Source: Angiostrongylus vasorum
Lineage: Eukaryota > Nematoda > Chromadorea > Rhabditida > Metastrongylidae
Length of the DNA: 64,000 bases
Reading direction: 5' to 3'
NCBI GenBank assembly: GCA_018806985.1
Contig: JADANN010000457.1
Coordinates: forward strand, 806,001 to 870,000
The notes under the pieces are model-generated. The model made no database searches and was not told where the DNA came from. It saw only the letters and a program-made list of their open reading frames with translations. Shown here one piece after another: positions 47,895 through 60,160 of the stretch; positions within the stretch are counted from its first letter, which is position 1, and the number at the start of each line of letters is the position of its first letter. A program made the translations under genes and the position numbers.

Positions 47895-49385
47895 AGGGAA
47901 ACTCAACTATAAGCACTGTATTGTCTTCAAATTAGATTTAAACAGAATCCACAACGAGTAGGCACTGGGTTTTCTCATATCATTGATTATATCTCTTCTA
48001 CCGGAAGAGATGCAATACCACTCATCCAGAAAAAGATGCCACTACAAATGGTGAATAATCAAAAGTTCGGAAGCTACAAAGGCAAAAGAAAACACGACGT
48101 TTATATCAAGCTCTTCCTGCTAACAACAGCAGTTCGAAGGGATATTCGTCACTCGTTCGTCGTACAATTGGGAAATCTGCCCAACTCCACAAAACTTTAA
48201 CCCTTAGTTTGAGCACTTTTCCTTAAGACAGAAAGACAATTACACTGAACTGCCGTATTACCACCGAATGCACAAAATATGACCCGTGCTAAGCCAAACG
48301 TAAAAGTTCAGACAGCTCTAAATATGGAGTAATGCTGTCTAGGAAATAAACATAGGAGGGCCATGCGTTCTCTGTACGAATAACCGACAGCAAAATACAA
48401 TCAACAGTGTCGTAGAATAATAGGAACAAACGATTTGCCCAGCGATATGTGAGCGAGAACCACAAGAGATTAGTCCACACTACTGTTTATTTAGAAAAGC
48501 TTAGTTCTCAGCTTAGAAAAGCAAAAATTAGCCTAGAAAAGCGTTATTCCCAAAAATAATTCCAGCGAAATATACAAACTACAGATTGGACATCAATCTT
48601 AAAGAATTGCACGACGCTCAAGGGTCGGCGATGCTCAGTTGTGGGCGTGCCCGCTGGTTCGATCCCGCGCTCCGGGATCGAACAAGCAGTCGCACAGTCC
48701 ACGGTCAACAAATTTGTACGAAACTTATTTAGGAGGTTGAAAATACTGACTTCACACATCAGCAGGTCAATGCAAGTCACTTTATAGCCGAGTTGTGAAT
48801 TTTGTTGCCTAACAGTGTTTACTGGGGTCAAATTTGACGTGTATCCCGAGTGGTTTGATAAACTCGGAATGCTTTATCCTTCACGAAAACGGTAAAAAAT
48901 AAAACGAGAGTCCAAGGCCGAGTCCAGGATTCGGAGTGGAACGAACTACAGTCGCTTCGCTCTAGTTTTGAAAGATTGCACAATTTCCGAGCTGTTTTGG
49001 TGTTTATTTTAATCGATGACGTCAGCATGCGTGCACTTTCCAGGTTTCATTTTCTCATAATTAATGCTGGTAATCTAAAAAGCAACTACACTGCGGAAGA
49101 GTAGGAACGAGACGAAAATCTCTGTGAAGTATTTACTTTGCCTTCATGATATGATAAACTGGTCAGGATTGAAGTAAGTATCCGTACAAGTAGAAAGAAA
49201 TGAATGAAAAAATGGTGAAAATGCGAGGTGGAAGAATGACATTCGAAGGGCGAATGTGAAATCGAAAACGTAAGACTGAAGTGGACGTCAGAAGATCACT
49301 GTGCTGAGCTGAAGATAAGCTTGCTGTGTGGACAGGAGGTCTAATTCAGAGGAACCCAGAGGAGGACGGTTAGAAATGAACATAG
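47895..49385. other. Upstream region of ASCC3, no gene recognised
   Basis: Likely holds the ASCC3 promoter. No TATA box or conserved element could be singled out. Contains the B-box hairpin at 48657-48683. Confidence 0.45.
48657..48683. other. Perfect 11-bp inverted repeat containing a B-box-like sequence
   Basis: Arms GTTCGATCCCG (48657-48667) and CGGGATCGAAC (48673-48683) with a 5-base loop. GGTTCGATCCC matches the T-arm/B box of tRNA genes; the preceding GATGCTCAGTTGTGGG is A-box-like. A real tRNA T arm has a 7-base loop, so this is a hairpin built from B-box sequence, not a tRNA. Confidence 0.5.
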
Positions 49386-49389
49386 AAAT

Positions 49390-49630
49390 GGGTAAAGCTC
49401 TCGGTGTTGATCAATCCATGAGGGATGCGCCATGCATTCGACTTTTTCAAGCATCGTTGGAGGTGACTGGATGCATATCTGCCCCTTACAATGACTCGCA
49501 GTGGCCTACCGATGTATCGAGCCAGTGCTGCTATCCTCCCAGACAAGTCTGGTACCAATTTGCCGACCTCAGAGGCATGGAAGGCTTGATGGACCTTAGG
49601 CGCAGAGATCGATCGTATTTGTAAGAACAT
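49390..49630 (-). repeat. SINE-B copy, head truncated
   Basis: Antisense copy from AAAGCTCTCGGTGTTGATCA to GGAAGGCTTGATGGACC; the head is degraded near 49600-49630. Confidence 0.65.
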
Positions 49631-50274
49631 ACAGCTGTAGCACGAACAATCTCAGACTTTAATTTTATACTACTTAAATTCTTAATTCTAATTCTATAGA
49701 ACATTATGACAATATCGAGTCTTCCACTGCATTCTCAGACAAGAATAGAATCTTCGACGAGTACCTCGTCTTCAGAGACTCAACTATTGGGGTGGACAGG
49801 CTACTGGATTTGTTGCTGCTCTGAAAACCACGATATCAGCGAAACGTTAACCACGTTGAAGCAACTAAAAATATCGTAATAGTTCATCGAAAACGCATAA
49901 CATGGCATAACTTTATGCCGCGCAGGCGTGGTGGATGGGCAAAGTGGTCGAAACGCATTGCATTCTATGCAGTTCCTCCTCAGCGTTCCAATTTGCTAAA
50001 CAGAGCTTTATCATACTTTTCTACTCAGTCGATTGCTTGTCGAACACACATGTTAGTTTGGCACATGAAAAGCTGTTCTTTCCACTTAATAATTCATAAA
50101 CCGTTTTTCTGGGCAATCGTTCCATCGCTCTTTCGTCGGTAGATTATTGCTGTTGAAGTAAGTATGCTTCACAGAGCTATTGTGGTTGAAGAAAAGTCTC
50201 CTGTGCTGTAATTGAACACTGAAGTTGAACACTTATGAACGTACTCTCGTTGTGACGAGGCGATAAATCATTGA

Positions 50275-50345
50275 GGTGTCTTCTTCAGTGGTTCGATCAC
50301 CGGTAAGAGTAGTAATCGTGAGTTCGAAACTCACTTGATGTTCAG
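50275..50345 (+). pseudogene. tRNA-like remnant (tRNA-Thr-like), deleted in the middle
   Basis: Contains CAGTGGTTCGATCACCGGT (D-arm side) and TCGTGAGTTCGAAACTCAC (a T arm that pairs GTGAG with CTCAC around TTCGAAA). The anticodon arm is mostly missing, so it cannot be a working tRNA. The assignment to tRNA-Thr is from the D-arm and T-arm wording only. Confidence 0.35.
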
Positions 50346-50491
50346 CGTTTTATCCACTTGTATTTTTTCTGGAAGTCTTTTGAGTTCTCAGTTCCTGCAG
50401 TCTTCCAGTTACGGAAAAAATGTCGGGAGTAGTGTAAAAGAAAGCCCGCCCTTATGTGAGGAATAGAGTTTTCAGTTTTTGACAAGTAATT

Positions 50492-50768
50492 GATTGCGTG
50501 TGGCGTACTGGTCGGAGGCGCCCTGCAACACACACGTGGAATCGATCCGCGCGCCCATGTCCCATCAAGCCTTCCCTTTCTCCAAGGTTGGCAAATTGGT
50601 ACCAGACTTGCCTGGTGGGATAGAAGCACTGACTCGATACATCGGTAGGCCACCGCGAGTCATTGTAAAAGCCAGATATGCATTCAATTACCTCCAAACG
50701 ATGCTGAGTGAAGTCGAATGCATGGCGCATCCCTCTGGGATTGATCAACGCCAAGAGCTTTATGCTTT
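50492..50768 (+). repeat. SINE-B copy
   Basis: Head GCGTGTGGCGTACTGGTCGG, body GGCAAATTGGTACCAGACTT, ATACATCGGTAGGCCACCGC, 3' end GATCAACGCCAAGAGCTTTA. Confidence 0.7.
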
Positions 50769-50929
50769 TATTTAATTGATCGAATTTCGTTTCCAGTCGT
50801 TAGGCTAACCATGATTATCATAGGGAATAGCCAGTTATAAAAAAAATACCGAGTTGCTTTCGAACTACTTCCAGATGCTGGCAGCGGTATGGTTTGATGG
50901 TAAACAGTAGTAAAATATAGCAAATGGAT

Positions 50930-51385
50930 AAGTAAAGTAAGCCATATGAGACAGTTCAGTTCTGAATGCTCGTCGAGTAGTTAAATGCAATAAATGTAGC
51001 AGCACTCCCAATGGTTTACCGCCTCATCGTGGCTGGGAGGTGTTCCTGGGTGTCGGGCTGCGACGGACACCGGGGAGATCCATCCCCCGGTAGGGTCTCC
51101 CCAGCTGAGGAGTCCGCAGTTTCCATCAGGAAGCCCAGCTAAGACTAAACCAATGCCAGCATCCACCACCGTCCTGGTATTAAAGTAGTGGCATCGTGGC
51201 AAATGTCCCTCTGATCCACAAGGGGCTGTCATTGCCTGTGGTGGTGACGACCTAGGGCAGACTTTGCCCAGGCTGACCTCGGGACTCCAGGGAACCACAG
51301 TGGCTAAACCAGCTGAAAGAATGTGCTGTGGCCTGCACTACCAGTGAGGACGGGCCGTCCAAGTATCCAAATAAGTATCCAAACG
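50930..51385 (+). repeat. SINE-C copy, near full length
   Basis: Includes the 5' part AAGTAAGCCATATGAGACAG and TCGTCGAGTAGTTAAATGCA, absent or unrecognisable in the shorter copies, then GGTTTACCGCCTCATCGTGG and a tail CGTCCAAGTATCCAAATAAG. Confidence 0.7.
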
Positions 51386-51449
51386 TAGCAGCTAGTTAAC
51401 TGGAATATCGTATAGAACGATGTAGGGGGCAAATGTAATAGTTAGCTCA

Positions 51450-52115
51450 ATATGGAATATGCACTTCTTGGGAATTACCATGGGGGGACTTTTGTATCAC
51501 GTGCTCTTAAGAATCGATGCCCCCAACTTGCATTGACGAAGATATCAACGCAATCGAAACCTCCAATATTCCATGTTCCGACAACGATTGTTGTTTTTCA
51601 GTACCATGGACGACGTTTAATGCGAGGCTTTTTTTTCGTCTCAGCCAACACTCAGGCGTAGTGCTTAGTCTTCTAAGCATGCATTATCGTGTTAGAATGC
51701 TAATGAGCATGCGGGACAAGTACAGATCGCCACCTTAATACTTCCAGATTTAAGCGAATTTGAATTACCACGAGACTTTAGCAGCTTCTTCCTAGTCGTA
51801 CTGTCTAATCCCACCGTAGGGAGGAGAGGAGAACCGCAGTGGAGTTAGTCGAATAAGGTTTGGCGACTTAAATTCATAGGTAATTTGGTCTACCAATGTA
51901 GAAAAGATGCTTAACTGTTGCAGATGACATCTAAGCGCCTACCATGCAGTGGTAAGTCGCTAGATAGCGGATCTTTGGCCTGATTGACCTATATGCTACA
52001 CTCCTCATTTTCATCAAACCCGTACACGCATGTATAAACATTTCTGCGTGGATACATGTGCTATATGTGAAATAGGAGCGGCGGAAATGGGGAGTCCGTC
52101 TCCTGCACCCATTTG
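51450..52115 (-). mobile_element. RTE-1 fragment H, 5' leader and start of endonuclease
   Basis: On the minus strand, the leader-like segment at 52100-51940 is followed by a decayed endonuclease start (near 51735-51600). The rest of the element is absent. Confidence 0.5.
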
Positions 52116-52137
52116 CTTCTAATTGAATCACAGACTG

Positions 52138-52203
52138 TGATAATTTAGCTCCATATTCTCCACCTGGGGATGATAATTTAACCCCATATTCTCTACCTGG
52201 GGA
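52138..52203. repeat. Two tandem copies of a 33-base unit
   Basis: Units 52138-52170 and 52171-52203 both start TGATAATTTA and end ACCTGGGGA with a few differences inside. The unit is adjacent to RTE fragment H. Confidence 0.8.
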
Positions 52204-52204
52204 C

Positions 52205-53715
52205 AGGCGACGTAACCAAATTTTGGCAAGTCTCTTGCTTTCTAGTTTTGAACGTACTAGTAGATAACTACTGAGACGTTTTCAAAAACTTTAACCGAAT
52301 TACACATTACCGACCTGATAAAGGATATTTCCACTTAGTTTTAACGATAATGACTTATTTCTAGTGAAAGTGCACATAGTTTTAAAATATTTAGCACTTT
52401 GTTGCCGTGGAAAAAATGAATCGAATGCAAGTCACTGTACTGTTCTACGAAGAGTAGATTATAGGAGCACCTGCAATCAATACAAAGCCATTTCGAGGAA
52501 TGTAAATATTAAAAAATACGAAAAATACCAGAGTTTTTCCATTCGCTGCGTCACTTATCTCTGTGCGAATGGTAAGAAACCAATAGAGAATCCCTCTCTA
52601 TATTGAATATCGACTTAGTCCATACCTTAGACGCTTTAAGCTCACAATTTTCTCCAGCTATACTGAGGGCAAAAAAATCCAATGATGCGCCGTTTTGGGA
52701 GAACGAAGTCGTTTATGAGATTACATGGAATGAGCCGACCGTTCATATAAAAAGGCAATAATAGCCGACCAGCCAGCAGTAGACCCTGTTCGCTTTGAGC
52801 TACACCAACTTGCTTAAAGTCGTACCAATTCGATTATGTAACGTCAACAGTGCTCTAAGTAATCTCTCTCAAATAGTTTTTATCTATTTCTGATAGCATC
52901 TAGATCTTTTGGCTTTGTATGTGCTCGAAAGTGATCGATCTGATGGATAATTATTCAGACCTCTTCTTTCATTCGTGATCATTATTGTACACAATCATTG
53001 CCTTTAGAGGAGTTAGAATCTGAAATTGTCTTTGCCGCTGCTCACCAACGCTTTCTATTAGTGGCATAGATTCCTTAAATTAGAGGCTCCGCATTTCCTC
53101 ACACAACCCAACACCACGTATTGAGCGCATCAAAACGCATCTTAGATTCTTTTTTTCGAATCCATATTCAATGAAGGTATTCGTAGTCTGCATGTAAGCT
53201 TGGGAGCTGCTGGACAATATTTGGCTTTCACTATGAACGTTATTGAATACCGGTCAAGTCGACACTCTCCGAAATCATAGCATAGCCATGCTATTGCGGT
53301 GCCATGCTTTAGTGATAAATACTCATCAACTTTTCTGGACTGCAAGGAGTCAGCTGATCGCTGACAAGACTATTACGTTTTCGACGGTTGAGGGATATGA
53401 GCCTTGAGGGGCCTGGTGGAGGAGTTGAACTAGCGCCTTGCTTGTACGGAACGGTATCACAAAAAACTGCGTCACACGCTCCGTGTTTACAATAAAGTTT
53501 GAAGAAAAGCATCCTCAGTGAGGTAGAAATGGAGGAATACTTGTGAAACAAGGACGCGTTTTGAGCACTCAAAGATGGCAGTAGGTGTTCAAAAGTGGAA
53601 TATTCCACTGTGTATTACCTTATCTAACTCGGTGAAACACCGTAATTTCCATTTTCTACGAAATACACCACATAATCTTATTCACCGAAGGTTCTCCTGC
53701 CACTTAGTCTAGAAG
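52205..53715. other. No gene recognised
   Basis: Short frames on both strands only, between RTE fragment H and RTE copy G. Confidence 0.45.
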
Positions 53716-53719
53716 CAAC

Positions 53720-56700
53720 GTGGCGGGTCTCCAGGTTGTGGATAGAGCGATAAATTTGGCACATCCCTTCTGTATTTACGAGGATTCATTCATGCATTCA
53801 TGCGTGGGTGTGCTTTCCTTTATGCCGATTATATTCTACGAGTCAGTTCAGCCAAAAAGCCTGCAATCAAATAACAAAGAACTATATGGGAGGCGGTTAG
53901 GAGTCTCCACCAACAACAAACCTCCTCTTCTGCTCTATGATAAACTGGCATGCTACCCGTGAATATATACACGTTCAGAGCTCAGAAAGCTATACGTGAG
54001 TATCAAATGCTAAACACAATAAAATAAGAGGCCTCATTCCTATGATATTGAAAGTACATCCGATACGCCAACATTAGGCAGGATGAGCATGGAGTGGGTG
54101 ATGAAAATTGGAGGCATTCTAGGCGGTCACAATCTCGAAGAAATAAACTGACGATCTGCACATACTGTACACGATCACTTGCATCTGAGTACTCGACAGA
54201 GGATTTGATCATGCGGGCAAGAAGGATAAGGTACGATGTCATCGCACTGGCTGAGACGAGTAAAGCACCGCCCATTTAACGGTTTTCATGACACCAGCGA
54301 AGAACTGTTTCTCAAGATAGGGAGTCTGCGGCTTTTCGACAACTTTTTCCACCAACATGACTTTGGCCATGAATATCGATTTATTCGAAGAACTAACAAC
54401 TAACATCGGACCTATACAGTTGAACAAACGTGGATCAATACCGCTTTTGACTCGTTTATACCTCGAGAACATGCTATGAGACGAAGTCGAAGCGTTCTCT
54501 GTGGACTTGGAAAAGTTCTAAAGAGAAGATCACTCTTTCTTTAAGGTCATTTTTGGAGACTGTAACGCTAAGATTGGACCCGGAAGGAAGCTTGAAGAAC
54601 ATCACATTGGGACCCACGGATTCGTATGGAACGAACAGGTTACGCGGCTGTATGAGTTTGTCACGACGACCAACGGCATTATTCATGGTAAATCACAATC
54701 CCAGAAGCCGCGATCTCAACACTGGACGTAGCTTTCTCTACGTGGAGAGCAAACGGATGAAGGATAACCAGTGGAGAGTACCATAACGAAAAAAGACTAT
54801 AGTAAATCGAAGGTTTTGCCTAACCGATGTCGCTGTTGTCCCAAAATTCAACACGTGATCAAACCATCGCCTCCTTCGCCAAGGTTTCACTTTGTGAGGA
54901 ATGGAGAGAAAGGTTCTAAGTCAAAAAAATCATGTCCAAAAAGCACCATAAAATGCTTATTCAGTTCATTAGTCGGCTCTTGGAAAGATGCTGTTCTTGA
55001 TCACATCGACGAGGAATACGATCGGCTCATTCAACATCTTCACGTTAGCGCTATGAAAGCTGAGAAATCGAAAGTCACCAAGAGACGTCTGTCTCCAGAA
55101 ACACTCCAGCTGATTTGCACGCGTGGAATAGCGCGAGCTGCAGGCAATCGCAAACTAACGTCCGAACTTGCAAAACAATGCAGACAAGCGATAAAAGAGG
55201 ATTTTAAAGAGAGAAGAGCAGCCGTTATGGTCCAAGCTGCAGAGGCTGGGATCAAGATTTTTGCAGTGCCACGTCCAGACGGTTACAGTTAAGAGAAAGG
55301 CAGTGGAGAAAACCATTCACGATTACTGCACAGATCTCTTCAGTAGCAAGTCCTCCCGCCCTCATATGAAGTAAAGGAGGATGGACACGTTACACCACCG
55401 GTTTTCCCTTCTGAGATCCGACATGATATTTCGTCGCTGAAAAACTGAACAACATTTGATCCGAGCTGGATGAGACCAGAACACCTGAAGAACTCTTCGT
55501 CATTCCTGAGCACACTTACTCCGCTCTTCACACGTTACCTGCCAGAATGCAAGGCTACTTATTATTCAATGGCTGACCAGCAAGATTGTATTATTGTTCA
55601 AGAAGGTGACCACCACGATATTGGTAACTACCGTCCAATCTGCTTGCTGTCTGCGTTTCTACAAACTCTTCGCTCGAGTCGTCCTAAACAGAATTGACAG
55701 AAAACTGGACAAAGGACAACTAGGTGAGATAGTTTACTAACTTGTATACTTGGATAGCCCGTCTTCACTGGTGGTGCGGGTCTTAGCATAATTTCCGTTT
55801 TTTCGGAGTTTTGCTGGTCTAACCATTTTGGTTACCTAGAGTCCCGAGGTCAGCTAGGTCAAAGTGTGCCCTAGGGCGTGACCGCCACAAACATTCGCCG
55901 CTCTTCGTGGATCAGAGCGATATTTGCCACCATGCGAGTAGTTTCATACTAGGACGGTGGTGGATCCTCGTATTGGTTTACTCTTAGCTATGCTTCCTGA
56001 TGGAAACGCCGGACTCCTTCTCACCTGGGGAGACCCCTGCCGGGGCGAATCCCACAGCTGTACATCTCAACCCAACCAACAGGAACACCTCCCAACAACG
56101 ATGAGGCGGTAAGCCGTTGGCAGTGCTGCTACATTTAGTGCATTTAACTACTCGACGAGTATTCAGAACTGAACTATCTCATATGGCTTACTTTACTTAT
56201 CGTTGGGAGATAGTGAGCTGAGATGGAAGAGTTTCGAAAAGGATTAAGAAGGCTCGACCACATCTATGGGATAACAGGTCGCCCTTCTATCTCACCTTTA
56301 TCGGTTTAAAGAATGCTTTCGACTCAGCTGAGAAAGGAGCAGTCATGGAAGCTTTACGCAGAGAGGGCGGCGTTACTCATTATATAAAGATTCTTCGTCG
56401 GCTGTGCAAAAAGTTCACAGTCAAAATATCGTCATTCTATAAGGTCAGCAGCATTGACGTAAAAAAGTGAGATTAGGCAATATGATACCAGTTCGCCAAA
56501 AATATTCACTGCTGCGGTCAATGGTGTCATGCGAACACAATAAATGGAATGGCACAACCTGGAAGTAAAAAATCGATGGTCGAAAATTGCACCATCTTCG
56601 CTTTGCTGATTACATCGTTCTTAAAACACCAGGCATTAGCCAGGCGGAGCGAATGCTTCCCGACTTTGATGAATCCTGTGGAATTATTGATCTTCGACTA

Positions 56701-57440
56701 AATCTCACAAATACGATGTTCATGAGGAACGATTTGGTTTCGCATGCCCCATTCACGCTCAACGGAACGAATGTCTCCGAATGCTCCAGTTACGTTTATC
56801 TATGTCGGGAAATCAACATGATGAACGACTTAGCTCCAGAGCTGAGCAGAAGGATTCGAGCTGCTTGGAGAGCTTTCAAGAGCATCAAAGATGTTATGAG
56901 GAGAACAAAGAATACGCGACCCGGTGCTCACCTTTTCGATTTCACAATTTTTCCTGTCTTAACGCACGCGTCAAAGATCTCGTGGTTACGTAAGCGTGAT
57001 GAAGGATCACTGGGCAATATCGAACACAGCGTGGAGAGGACGATTTTAGGAGTGCCGACGAATATGCAAGTGAGAGAGGGGATCCGGTGCTCCCATCCAA
57101 GTCAATTATCAGAAATTAGGGAGTCGGTTCTAGTCGCCAAACTGTCGGCTGGGCCGCTTATGTAATGCTTTTCAACGGCAACGGATAAACAAGCGGATTT
57201 AGCAACTGGATTCATTGGAAATGTCAAAGATGCTGCAGAAAGACCACCAATCCGACGATCAAAGTTCTTCATGGAAGCCATAGAAGCAAGACACGGCTTC
57301 ATGGGAACTCAAGAAGGAAGATATGGTGCTCAACCATAGAGGCAGCAGAACCAACTGGGCTACTCTTACACGCAACTGGGATAAATGTAAGGTTTACTTG
57401 CGTTAACTCAAGGCACTTGACGGTCAACGAGACGGCAGGT
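53720..57440 (+). mobile_element. RTE-1 retrotransposon copy G, nearly full length, decayed, interrupted by SINE-C
   Basis: Leader at 53720-54090, endonuclease start (54094-54270, RRIRYDVIALAETS), endonuclease end and linker (54771-55290: DHIDEEYDRLIQHLHVSA, RGIARAAGNRKLTSELAKQC, FKERRAAVMVQAAEAG), RT start (55470-55700, [26 protein letters not shown]), then a 473-base insertion (55734-56206), RT continuation (56230 on), the late RT frame at 56587-57165 (HHLRFADYIVLKTPGISQAE, INMMNDLAPEL) and a 3' UTR. It is the most complete RTE in the window but has stops and frameshifts throughout; the YADD-like motif reads FADY. Confidence 0.85.
55734..56206 (-). repeat. SINE-C, full-length insertion in RTE copy G with target duplication
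   Basis: A 473-base antisense SINE-C flanked on both sides by GAGATAGT (55726-55733 and 56207-56214). Its complement starts with TAAGTAAAGTAAGCCATATG and ends in CAAGTATACAAGTTAGTAA. Coding traces of the RTE resume after the insertion, so this defines the exact ends of the family. Confidence 0.75.
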
Positions 57441-57444
57441 GATA

Positions 57445-58655
57445 AAGATGATACGAAACAGTGTCTTTTATTCTTCTAAATGACTAATCCCTTAGCAGGA
57501 AGTAGAGATACGTAGCTTCAAGAAAGCTGAAACATACAGTAGTTCTAGAGAGAAAAGCACAACAATATCCCAAGTCTAGGCATTAGAAGAAGGGTATGAA
57601 TCGATATTATGGCGGTAAAATATCATTCTGATACTAAGATGATTGCTCGAGCTAGAGAAAATCAAGAACGGTGCTACAGTTAGCACTTTGTAGATCCTTC
57701 TACGAAGATTTCTTCTCCTTCTTCAGGTAATCTTCTTGCTACGTATCCACTGATTTTGTTTTACCTCTAAGGGAAATTTCCTTTCTTGTGATAATGACGA
57801 ACAGATCCAATTATTCTTGTTTCCATCGACTCCTTATTGATCACTTTACCACTAGTCTTTGCTATTTGAACAATGACGGTCTAAAAAACAATCCTTCTTC
57901 AAAAAGAGCTCACCAAGGTGCCGTAAGTATGCTTAGGTCGCACCTTAACCAAGTGAAAGCTGCTGGCTTATAATAGTGACAAGCAGAGGGCACTATGTGA
58001 GAGGGTATTCATTCTGTCCTTTTCTCTTTCAAATGTAGCTCTGACGTGTGACTGTAATGAGTGGAAAGTGTATTTGCTCTAATCGCTTGATTATTAAGAG
58101 ATTAAGAGGTGTACAATCCAAATTTACTTTTTATTCCTTTGAACCAGTAGTGTATTGCAGTATTTTCTTCTATGCATCAGCATGTTTTCTTGGGAACATA
58201 AAGCCTCATTCTTCTTTTCCAATTTCATTGATTTCGCATACAAAGAATCCTACCAATTAGACAAATATTAAACACTTAGTGCCCACCACGAGTGGATTTC
58301 CACCCATATGTCTGCCGGCTGCCTTGAGCTGAAATCATCTCATTTTCTTTGCGGTCGCTTACTTTTCCATGGGGAGGTTTTTTCGTTGAACACTTTCCAT
58401 TCGATACGTTACCTAACTGAGATCACGGTGCTGGAATTCGAACCTGGAAAAGTGTTCTCTACGTTCAATATTTTACAAAAAAAACCAGTTTCCGGACGAG
58501 TTCATTTCTCCAGCAGGGAACAACTGAATTAATGCTTGCACCCACTAGAGCGCCTGCCGAGATAAGTGGGAAGAAGCGCTTTTGTTGCGCTTCAACACTG
58601 ATATCCAACACATACGGAAATCTTTTTTGCCGGGAGAAGGTGATAAATGGGGAGA
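57445..58655. other. No gene recognised
   Basis: Short frames only. A GAATTCGAACCTGG phrase near 58435 resembles a B box in antisense and may mark another decayed SINE. Confidence 0.4.
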
Positions 58656-58659
58656 TTTT

Positions 58660-58797
58660 AGGGTAATAGCGCGTTCGTTCCTCACTGCAGACACGTGCGG
58701 TCCGGAGCTTTGCAAATATCTCGGCATTATTGTGGTTGTATCATACGTAATACCGTTTCATGAAAAAATTGTAATAGGCAGCAAATAAAAAAGTTAA
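58660..58797 (+). repeat. SINE-A copy, 5' truncated
   Basis: Starts at GGGTAATAGCGCGTTCGTTC and runs through TGCGGTCCGGAGCTTTGCAA to the tail AATAGGCAGCAAATAAAAAA. Truncation at the head fits reverse transcription that stopped early. Confidence 0.65.
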
Positions 58798-59252
58798 CGT
58801 TGAAGAGATTTTATGTTAACAGAGTTCTATACTCAGGATCCATTCAAACGTTTATGTATAAAAAGAGCTTGGCGTTCATAAGTATGTTTCCACGTAGCTC
58901 TTTAGAATAATCTACGAGTCGTATAATAGAAGCTACGATTTTCTTGGCCTACATCATATTCAAATTCTGCTCATTACTCAGATGTTAAGTTTCAAATTTC
59001 CTGAATCTTCTTTCTTGTGCAACCGCTGTGAACAGTCGTTCTCATGTTTCATCGCCTCGTTAAGCTTGTGAACATATCTTAACTTGCAGTGAACATTATT
59101 GAAATAAGAATCAGAGGAATCTACAATAGCAGAGTGAAGTTGTGGCCTTCTCGGACAAGAAAAGGGGAATTTCTTCATCGAGGCTCATAATTTCAACTGC
59201 AGAGCAAATGAGCAAGCAAGAATTTCAAACAAACAAACAAACACGAACACGA

Positions 59253-59653
<401 letters not shown>

Positions 59654-60142
59654 AGTTCAAAATGTTCCAAAAGCATGGGAGGTAGATAGAGAAGCTTTTA
59701 GTATGCGTAATAAACGGGAGACTGCACTTACTAATGAAATACATAGAATAGTTGAATTGGAGAGCGAGAAGGAGAGCAAAAGGGCCGGATCATTGAGAGA
59801 GGACCGGGCCAGCACGATTTAGCATCAACTCATAGTGAGTGCAGAGGAAAAGAAAATTTGGATTAAAGCGAAGGAACAATCGCACGGTTTTAGAACGCTA
59901 AGTGTTAGACGACACTTCACTCTGATCTCGTTTCAGCGATATATCGTACTATTTGTTGTTTGTCCCACACTGATCCTTCACGTAACTGCTTTGTGCCAAC
60001 ACTATGCACCTTTGTTTTGACAAGTGACAAACATACAACACAACAACATAACATACATACATACATAACATACATTGTCAAGTGCTTAAATGTTTCTGTT
60101 TTGTGTTTTTGATTCCTCTCACATATCAGACACTAAGCACCA

Positions 60143-60160
60143 GTTTCAGTTTGCAGTTCA
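60143..60160 (+). promoter_or_regulatory. Candidate trans-splice acceptors of the collagen gene
   Basis: Two pyrimidine-rich acceptors, TTTCAG ending at 60149 and TTTGCAG ending at 60156, lie 4-11 bases before the collagen ATG. The spacing fits spliced-leader trans-splicing onto a very short 5' UTR. Confidence 0.45.

Noticed and set aside
49821..49847. CTGAAAA...GAAACGTT, another hammerhead-like phrase
   Set aside because: It lacks the core G and a convincing stem II between the two halves.
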